NCBI GenBank assembly: GCA_937892215.1
Contig: CALAVE010000089.1
Coordinates: 1-14,619, forward strand
Length of the DNA stretch: 14,619 bases
Source of the DNA: an uncultured Porphyromonadaceae bacterium
GTDB taxonomy: Bacteria > Bacteroidota > Bacteroidia > Bacteroidales > Muribaculaceae
Direction: 5' to 3'
Positions 6,655-12,274 of the stretch are shown one piece after another. The translations under genes and the position numbers were made by a program. The stretch's first letter is position 1; the number at the start of each line of letters is the position of its first letter. The notes beneath the pieces were generated by a model that did not search any database, was not told the origin of the DNA, and saw only the letters and a list, made by a program, of their open reading frames with translations.

Positions 6655-7320
6655 CCATGACGATGTTGGCGAGTTTAACCACGTCGGTGACGTCAACTCC
6701 ACCGTCGCCGTTAATGTCGGCACTTGCCTTTGCGAATATGCCCGGTGTGTCACCCATAACATGGTTTGCGATGCCAACGACATCAGTGATATCCAGAGCA
6801 TTGTCGCTGTTCACGTCACCGCTCAACGTATCTGTCAGGTCGCCCACGATGTTAGTGAAGTCACGCCACTGGTCAGCGTTTTGGTATGTGTCCAGGTATT
6901 TTTGTAAGACATGAAGAGTGCCGTCTTTCGGAACGTCGCTGAAAACCGCTAATCCTAAAGAAATATCCTCTGGATTTGGGTAAGCCTCTATCCTTGTTAG
7001 GCCGGTGCAACCATAGAATGCTTCTTCGTCGATGTGTGTAACGGAGCTGGGTATGGTGATGCTTGTAAGGTCGCTACAGTACATGAACGCTTCGAAGGCG
7101 ATGCCTGTGACTGGGTATGCCTTGTCGTTGTGGGTCACTGACGGTTGGATTGTAATGTCATCATGATAATTGCCGCCTCTTGCTACACTCACAGATGTGC
7201 TGTCGTCTTCAAAGTAGTAGGCGATGTGGTCGATGATGAAGTCGTAATTCCTTGGGCGGGCGTTGGCGGCTTGGATGGCTAAAGCAAGCAGTACGGTAAA
7301 GGGGATGAAGATCCGTTCAT
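6647..7320 (-). CDS. Secreted BspA-like LRR protein with dockerin-like C-terminus; start out of frame
   Basis: Predicted exported protein of unknown target. The frame is open from 7333 to the TAG at 6647. From 7312 downward it encodes a clear signal peptide (IFIPFTVLLALAIQAANA), then a lead-in (YDFIIDHIAYYFEDDSTSV), a short BspA/TpLRR-type leucine-rich region (FMYCSDLTSITIPSSVTHI, EEAFYGCTGLTRIE), and a 60-residue C-terminal dockerin-like pair of calcium-loop repeats (GDVNSDNALDITDVV and ADINGDGGVDVTDVVKLAN). The expected start ATG at 7320-7318 is one base out of frame with this signal peptide, so about 42 codons are lost if translation uses the first in-frame GTG (7192). Possible readings are a 1-nt deletion, a sequencing error, or initiation at the in-frame ATT (7327). 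A good promoter lies upstream, which favours a true or recently damaged gene. The product would be about 224 residues. Confidence 0.75.
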
Positions 7321-7417
7321 TTGTAATGATATTTTAGTGATGGGTAGGTGTTTATCTCTCATTGTACCTTGCATTCAACCACCTCAAATTACAACAACTT
7401 TTACAAAATGAATAATG

Positions 7418-7449
7418 CAAAAATAGCAAAAAATGGTGAAACGTACAAA
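7418..7449 (-). promoter_or_regulatory. Promoter of the LRR/dockerin-like gene
   Basis: On the - strand, TTTG (7449-7446), a 20-nt spacer and TATTTTTG (7425-7418) match the Bacteroidota consensus. Transcription should begin near 7411, about 90 nt before the ATG at 7320, so the out-of-frame ATG and the signal-peptide codons are inside the transcript. Confidence 0.65.
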
Positions 7450-7511
7450 TAATGTTACTTTGAGTGGTTTTGTCAAGGAAGGTGAACACGAACCGAGAGG
7501 ATAGGGTAAAA

Positions 7512-7542
7512 GTAAAAGCGGCTCCGAGTGGGATGCCGCTTT
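7512..7542 (-). terminator. Terminator of the 53-aa gene
   Basis: AAAGCGGC (7515-7522) and GCCGCTTT (7535-7542) form a perfect 8-bp stem with a 12-nt loop. Read on the - strand, the stem ends in GCCGCTTTTACTTTT. It lies 34 nt after the stop of the small gene at 7577, as expected for its terminator. Confidence 0.75.
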
Positions 7543-7576
7543 GTGTTAAAGTAGGTGAGGGGTTAAAGAATCTGCC

Positions 7577-7738
7577 TTAGTTTGCCATAAATGAGCCCAG
7601 TTGGGGCGTAGCCATGTTGTTGTAAGTGTAAATTCGTGCAAACTGTTTAAGGAATTCAACCGTTGACTGACGGGGTGTTTTAATTTCTTTGAATTGTTCT
7701 TTAATCTCACGTTTCTCTTGAGTAGAACTTTTTACCAT
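7577..7738 (-). CDS. Small hypothetical protein, 53 aa
   Basis: I do not recognise a characterised family. The 53-residue frame runs from ATG 7738 to TAA 7577. It encodes a basic, helix-prone N-terminal part (STQEKREIKEQFKEIKTPRQ) followed by STVEFLKQFARIYTYNNM and a C-terminal PQLGSFMAN. The composition looks like a real protein, with no low complexity, and there is no signal peptide or membrane segment. Support for a real gene comes from context: it fills an otherwise empty gap, a clean hairpin terminator follows its stop by 34 nt, and an AT-rich inverted repeat lies about 30 nt upstream of its ATG. I find no TAnnTTTG box at the expected place, so expression is uncertain. The short C-terminal motif resembles small Bacteroidales proteins I have seen annotated as hypothetical; that is memory, not a search result. 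Confidence 0.65.
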   Translation of the reverse strand: MVKSSTQEKREIKEQFKEIKTPRQSTVEFLKQFARIYTYNNMATPQLGSFMAN

Positions 7739-7769
7739 AGGCAAACGAGGTTATGTTGTTAATAATTAC

Positions 7770-7790
7770 ATATCTATAACGCATAGATAT
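7770..7790. repeat. AT-rich inverted repeat upstream of the small gene
   Basis: ATATCTAT (7770-7777) and ATAGATAT (7783-7790) are perfect inverted copies around AACGC. The element lies 32 nt upstream of the ATG of the 53-aa gene, where an operator or 5' hairpin would sit. The surrounding DNA (about 7760-7820) is extremely AT-rich. Confidence 0.5.
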
Positions 7791-7820
7791 ATGTGTTTAT
7801 TATATAAATAAATTTTTTTT

Positions 7821-7861
7821 TGAAAAAAAACTTGCGACAAGTGCTGTGACTTGCCGCAAGT
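7821..7861 (-). terminator. Terminator of the mutA-mutB operon
   Basis: Two 13-nt arms (7830-7842 and 7849-7861; ACTTGCG and CAAGT against ACTTG and CGCAAGT) pair with one A-C mismatch and a 6-nt loop. On the - strand the stem is followed by eight T residues (7830-7823), a textbook rho-independent terminator 33 nt after the mutB stop. Confidence 0.92.
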
Positions 7862-7893
7862 GTGGATTTTTTAATGATATTGAGGCGGATGAA

Positions 7894-10029
7894 TTACTCT
7901 TCGTCGAGAAGAATGTTCATTATCTCAATTGCCGATTTCATCACCGAACTACCCGGGCCAAAGATGGCTGCGACGCCTGCTTTGTAGAGGAAGTCGTAGT
8001 CCTGCATGGGGATTACACCGCCGGCGATTACAACTATGTCCTCGCGGCCCAGTTTCTTGAGTTCTTCGATTACGGCCGGAACAAGGGTCTTGTGTCCGGC
8101 GGCGAGTGAAGAAACTCCCAGTACGTTCACGTCGTTCTCCACGGCCTCGCGTGCGGCCTCTTCCGGTGTCTGGAAGAGCGGTCCCATATCAACGTCGAAA
8201 CCGCAGTCGGCATAACCGGTGGCAACCACCTTGGCTCCGCGGTCGTGTCCGTCCTGTCCCATCTTAGCCACCATGATGCGTGGCTGGCGACCTTCTTTCT
8301 TGGCGAACTTAGCGGTGAGTTCACGTGCTTTCTCCAGGTCGGGGTCTGTCTTAACTTCTGATGAATACACTCCTGAAATGGTTTTAACGATTGCTTTATA
8401 TCGGCCTACGATTTTCTCGCAAGCATCACTTATCTCGCCCAGAGAAGCGCGGTCCTTGGCGGCTTGTACGGCTTTTTCAAGGAGGTTGCCTTCGCCGGTT
8501 TCAACACAGCGTGTGATTTCTTCGAGGTCGGCCTGCACCTTAGCCTCGTCGCGGTTCTTGCGAAGTTGCTCCAGATTGGCAATCTGCTCTTTGCGAACCT
8601 CGGTGTTGTCGATTTCCAGAATGTCGATGGGCGCTTCCTTCTCGAGGGCATACTTGTTGATACCCACGATGGTCTGATGGCCAGAGTCGATACGGGCCTG
8701 CGTGCGTGCAGCGGCCTCTTCGATTCGCATCTTGGGCACGCCGGTCTCAATAGCCTTGGCCATTCCGCCGAGTTTCTCTATTTCCTCGATGTGTGCCCAT
8801 GCCTTGTGAACGAGTTCGTGGGTGATGCGCTCCACATAGTAGGAACCGGCCCAGGGGTCGATGGCTTTGGTTACGTAAGTCTCCTGCTGGATATAAATCT
8901 GCGTGTTACGCGCGATACGTGCCGAGAAGTCGGTGGGCAGTGCTATGGCCTCGTCCAGGGCGTTGGTATGCAGCGACTGGGTGTGTCCCAGAGCGGCAGC
9001 CATGGCCTCGATACAGGTGCGGCCCACGTTATTGAACGGGTCTTGCGCGGTGAGCGACCATCCTGAAGTCTGGCTGTGCGTACGCAGCGACATCGACTTG
9101 GGATTCTTAGCGCCGAAACTCTTCACAATCTTGGCCCAGAGCAGACGTCCTGCGCGCATCTTGGCAATCTCAGTGAAGTAGTTCATGCTGATGCCCCAGA
9201 AGAACGACAGTCGGGGAGCGAAAGCGTCCACATCGAGTCCGGCGTTAACACCGGTGCGAATGTAGTCCATACCGTCGGCCAGAGTGTAGGCCAGCTCGAT
9301 GTCGGCGGTTGCGCCGGCTTCCTGCATATGGTATCCTGAGATGGAGATGCTGTTGAACTTGGGCATATTCTGCGAGGTGTACTCGAAGATGCTGGCAATA
9401 ATCTGCATGGAGAACTTGGGCGGGTAGATGTAGGTGTTGCGCACCATAAACTCCTTTAGGATGTCGTTCTGGATGGTTCCGGCCATTTCCTCAAGTTTTG
9501 CGCCTTGCTCCAGACCTGCCACGATGTAGAATGCCATAATGGGCAGCACAGCGCCGTTCATGGTCATTGACACTGACATCTTGTTGAGGGGTATTCCGTC
9601 GAAAAGGACTTTCATGTCCTCAACCGAGCAGATCGACACACCTGCCTTACCCACGTCGCCTACCACGCGCTGGTTATCGGCGTTGTATCCGCGGTGAGTG
9701 GGGAGGTCGAACGCAACGGACAGACCTTTCTGTCCGGAGGCAAGGTTGCGGCGATAGAATGCGTTCGACTCGGCAGCCGTGGAGAAACCTGCGTACTGAC
9801 GCACGGTCCAAGGACGGAACGGGTACATCAGGCTGTAAGGACCGCCAAGGAATGGCGGAATACCAGCTACGAAGTCGAGGTGCTCAAGACCTTCGAGGTC
9901 CTGCTTGGTGTAAACCGGCTTAATGTCGAGCAATTCGGCGTTTTTCCAGGTTTCACCTTGTGGCAGCGGCTTGTGTTCCACGTTAAAAGCCTCGCCAGCA
10001 ATATCTATGTTCTTAAAATTTGGTCTCAT
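7894..10029 (-). CDS. mutB: Methylmalonyl-CoA mutase, catalytic large subunit
   Basis: Adenosylcobalamin-dependent interconversion of succinyl-CoA and (R)-methylmalonyl-CoA, in Bacteroidota mainly a step in making propionate from succinate. The 711-residue product is full length. The N-terminal TIM-barrel carries RQYAGFSTAAESN (about 77-89), TMNGAVLP (156-163) and SGYHMQEAGA (231-240), which line the CoA channel and active site. The C-terminal B12 domain (about 583-711) has the base-off cobalamin motif DGHDRG at 593-598, with His595 as lower ligand, then SSLAAGH (640-646) and AGGVIP (669-674). It lies 14 nt after mutA, so the two subunits are co-expressed as a heterodimer. Another symbol in use for this subunit is scpA. 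All catalytic motifs look intact. Confidence 0.97.
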   Translation of the reverse strand: MRPNFKNIDIAGEAFNVEHKPLPQGETWKNAELLDIKPVYTKQDLEGLEHLDFVAGIPPFLGGPYSLMYPFRPWTVRQYAGFSTAAESNAFYRRNLASGQKGLSVAFDLPTHRGYNADNQRVVGDVGKAGVSICSVEDMKVLFDGIPLNKMSVSMTMNGAVLPIMAFYIVAGLEQGAKLEEMAGTIQNDILKEFMVRNTYIYPPKFSMQIIASIFEYTSQNMPKFNSISISGYHMQEAGATADIELAYTLADGMDYIRTGVNAGLDVDAFAPRLSFFWGISMNYFTEIAKMRAGRLLWAKIVKSFGAKNPKSMSLRTHSQTSGWSLTAQDPFNNVGRTCIEAMAAALGHTQSLHTNALDEAIALPTDFSARIARNTQIYIQQETYVTKAIDPWAGSYYVERITHELVHKAWAHIEEIEKLGGMAKAIETGVPKMRIEEAAARTQARIDSGHQTIVGINKYALEKEAPIDILEIDNTEVRKEQIANLEQLRKNRDEAKVQADLEEITRCVETGEGNLLEKAVQAAKDRASLGEISDACEKIVGRYKAIVKTISGVYSSEVKTDPDLEKARELTAKFAKKEGRQPRIMVAKMGQDGHDRGAKVVATGYADCGFDVDMGPLFQTPEEAAREAVENDVNVLGVSSLAAGHKTLVPAVIEELKKLGREDIVVIAGGVIPMQDYDFLYKAGVAAIFGPGSSVMKSAIEIMNILLDEE

Positions 10030-10043
10030 ATCGTAATCTCAAA

Positions 10044-11885
10044 TTATTTTTTTAATAGTTTTGCGTTGAAAGCCTTTAATGTTCCGAGAACATTGCTTCT
10101 AACATTAATGAAGTGATTAACACCAAGAGCCTTGAACTCGTCGGTCTCGGGGCCGGCAAGTACGAGTTCGGCCTTGTCGCCGATGGCCTGTACGGCCTGC
10201 GGGATGAGTTCGGCATATTCGTCGTCGCTGGAGCAGAGCACTATGATTTCTGCACCCTTAGCGAATGCGGCGTCCACACCTTCCTGCACTGTCTTGAAAC
10301 CATTGTTGTCGATAAGCTCATAACCTGCGCAAGCGAAGAAGTTGCAAGAAAACTGTGCTCGAGCCAGACGCATGGCCAGGTTGCCGATAGTGAGCATAAA
10401 TGCCTTGGGCGTGTTGGCTGCGTGCTCCACTTCGAGGCGGATGTCCTCGAACTGGCTTGCCAGACGCTTGTCGTTGAGCTTGAGCTCACCGTCCTGAGCC
10501 TCACAACCGCATGCGCACTGGGGAGCGGCATCGGCCTTTTCGGCAGCCTTCTCGGTGAAGTTGGGGAACTGGTTGGTTCCGAGCAGTTGCTCACGGCGTT
10601 TTGCCACCTTGTCGAAGCGAGCGGTGGCGCTGGCATTCACGGCGGTGATTATATCGCCACTTTCGAGAGCCGCTTTGAAGCCGCCTTTGTCCTCAACGTC
10701 GAGGAAGAGTTTCCAACCTTCCTGAGCGAGCGACATGGTGAGAGTTTCCACGTAATATGAACCACCGGCGGGGTCAACCACCTTGTCGAGGTGGCTTTCT
10801 TCTTTGAGCAGAATCTGCTGGTTGCGTGCGATACGTTCAGAGAAGTCGTCGCCCTTGGAGTAGGGCGCGTCGAAAGGTGTCACCACAATTGAATCAACGC
10901 CAGCCAGCGCGGCCGACATGGCCTCGGTCTGGGTGCGGAGCAGATTCACGTAGGAGTCGAAAACGGTGAGGTTGAAGCGAGTGGTTTCGGCATTGACAAC
11001 CATCTTGCAAGCGCAGTCGCACTCGGGCTTGTATTGTTTCACGATTTGGGCCCAGAGCATGCGTGCCGCACGGAACTTGGCCAGTTCCATGAAGTAGATG
11101 GTGGAGATGCCCATATTGAACTTGATGCGCTTAGCCACCTCGTCGGCGCTGAATCCGGCCTCGGTGAGAGCGGCAAGCCATTCGTTGCCCCATGCCAGAG
11201 CGTAGCCCAGTTCTTGATAGATGTAGGCACCGGCATTGTTGAGCATAATTGCGTCAACGCTGAGAACGCGCAGGTTCTTAACCGGGGCGGCAAGCTTGAG
11301 AAGCTCAGAAGCGGTAGCCACGATGTCGCCTGTGAAAGGAACACCGTGTCGCAGCTGGCGCTTGAACGGGTCGAAGTTCACCGAACCGCGGAAAGTCTCC
11401 TCGGCACCGGCTTCCTTGATGAGTTCAACGAGTTTCTTGGTGATTTCCAGCGCGCACTTGGGGCAGGCGATGAGGTTGATTTCCACCTTGCCCAGGTCGA
11501 TGCCGCTCAGCAGAGCCTTGAGGTCGGTGTCGGCACCGTTGTCAAGTTTCAGCCCCAAGGATGTGATACCCTTAGTGAGCAGTTCTTTGGCTTTGGCGTT
11601 GGCCTCAGTCACGTTTGCTACGACGATGTCCTGGCGAACCAGCCAGTCGTTGCTTACTCGTGTTCCACGAACAAAAGGATACTCTCCGGGAAGAGACTCT
11701 GTGGTCTTAAAGTTTTCAATGTCGCCTCTGCGATAGAGCGGCTGTACATTAAACCCTTCGTTTGTTCGCCAAACCATTTTCTTGTCGAAGTCAGCACCCT
11801 TGAGGTCCACTTCGGCTTTGGCACGCCATTCCTCTGGGGTTACCGGCGCAAATTGGTCGAACAATTTTTCATTTGTTTCTGTCAT
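10044..11885 (-). CDS. mutA: Methylmalonyl-CoA mutase, non-catalytic small subunit
   Basis: Partner subunit of MutB in the heterodimeric mutase. The 613-residue product has the same two-domain plan as MutB: a degenerate TIM barrel (MGISTIYFMELAKFRAARMLWAQ, FSERIARNQQILLKEESHLDKVVDPAGGSYY) and a C-terminal B12-fold domain from about 493. The DxHxxG motif is missing there (the segment reads NLAMRLARAQF), so it does not bind cobalamin. Two cysteine clusters stand out, CDCAC at 289-293 and CACGC at 457-461; the second lies in the linker between the domains. The frame stays open to an ATG at 11972, but the predicted transcription start lies at about that point and the family N-terminus is MTETNEKLFDQF, so I use ATG 11885. 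First gene of the mutA-mutB operon. Confidence 0.95.
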   Translation of the reverse strand: MTETNEKLFDQFAPVTPEEWRAKAEVDLKGADFDKKMVWRTNEGFNVQPLYRRGDIENFKTTESLPGEYPFVRGTRVSNDWLVRQDIVVANVTEANAKAKELLTKGITSLGLKLDNGADTDLKALLSGIDLGKVEINLIACPKCALEITKKLVELIKEAGAEETFRGSVNFDPFKRQLRHGVPFTGDIVATASELLKLAAPVKNLRVLSVDAIMLNNAGAYIYQELGYALAWGNEWLAALTEAGFSADEVAKRIKFNMGISTIYFMELAKFRAARMLWAQIVKQYKPECDCACKMVVNAETTRFNLTVFDSYVNLLRTQTEAMSAALAGVDSIVVTPFDAPYSKGDDFSERIARNQQILLKEESHLDKVVDPAGGSYYVETLTMSLAQEGWKLFLDVEDKGGFKAALESGDIITAVNASATARFDKVAKRREQLLGTNQFPNFTEKAAEKADAAPQCACGCEAQDGELKLNDKRLASQFEDIRLEVEHAANTPKAFMLTIGNLAMRLARAQFSCNFFACAGYELIDNNGFKTVQEGVDAAFAKGAEIIVLCSSDDEYAELIPQAVQAIGDKAELVLAGPETDEFKALGVNHFINVRSNVLGTLKAFNAKLLKK

Positions 11886-11982
11886 AATAGTTATAAAATT
11901 TATAGTAACGTTTGTTTGTTGTAGTCTGCTGATATAATGCTGATTGAGCCACGAGCGTGGGCATTTCTCCACAATAATCTTG

Positions 11983-11990
11983 CAAATTTA
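11983..11990 (-). promoter_or_regulatory. Promoter -7 box of the mutA-mutB operon
   Basis: On the - strand TAAATTTG (11990-11983) matches the Bacteroidota -7 box and equals the box of the nucleoside phosphorylase promoter. A clear TTG at the -33 position is not visible, so the promoter may be weak or factor-dependent. The leader would be about 90 nt. I see no cobalamin riboswitch in it; it is too short and lacks a B12-box-like segment. Confidence 0.55.
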
Positions 11991-12143
11991 TAAATTATTA
12001 TTGAAATATTTCCATAATAGATGCTTAAAAAACCTAAACAAATGCTTTTGTGAAAGTTCAATTCATGAAAATTGCCGGCAATCATCCTTTAATAGAAATT
12101 AACAAATAAGTTAAATATATTTAACAAATGGGGGGGTGAAATA
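11991..12143. other. AT-rich divergent intergenic region with a G7 tract
   Basis: This stretch separates the divergent mutA and 690-aa genes and codes for nothing I can support. It is strongly AT-rich apart from a run of seven G at 12130-12136, just upstream of the -33 box of the rightward promoter. Confidence 0.5.
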
Positions 12144-12174
12144 TTGTAAAATGTTTTGAAAATGGTTAATTTTG
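12144..12174 (+). promoter_or_regulatory. Promoter of the cohesin-like/dockerin-like protein gene
   Basis: TTG at 12144-12146, a 20-nt spacer and TAATTTTG at 12167-12174 match the Bacteroidota consensus exactly. The leader would be about 94 nt. Confidence 0.75.
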
Positions 12175-12206
12175 CATATTAAAATAGATGATATCTGTAG
12201 TTGCGT

Positions 12207-12231
12207 GAAATGAGGACTATAGTCCCATTTC
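12207..12231 (+). other. 5' UTR hairpin upstream of the 690-aa protein
   Basis: GAAATG (12207-12212) and CATTTC (12226-12231) enclose GGAC/GTCC (12214-12217/12222-12225) with a single bulged A and a TATA tetraloop, giving 10 bp. It lies in the middle of the predicted leader, 44 nt before the ATG, so it could affect transcript stability or translation. Confidence 0.55.
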
Positions 12232-12274
12232 TTCAGGTATAGAATATTATTTAATAATTTAAAACTATATAATT

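Noticed and set aside
7846..8109. 87-residue frame on the + strand opposite the end of mutB
   Set aside because: It starts inside the operon terminator and is antisense to the B12-binding domain of MutB.
11034..11924. 296-residue frame on the + strand opposite mutA
   Set aside because: It is antisense to a clearly recognised gene and has no family resemblance; GC-rich third positions of mutA explain the openness.
11886..11972. Upstream ATG giving a 642-residue MutA
   Set aside because: It lies at the predicted transcription start, and the extra 29 residues do not resemble the family N-terminus.
11886..11990. Cobalamin riboswitch upstream of the B12-dependent mutase operon
   Set aside because: The leader is about 90 nt, too short for the usual fold, and I find no B12-box-like segment.
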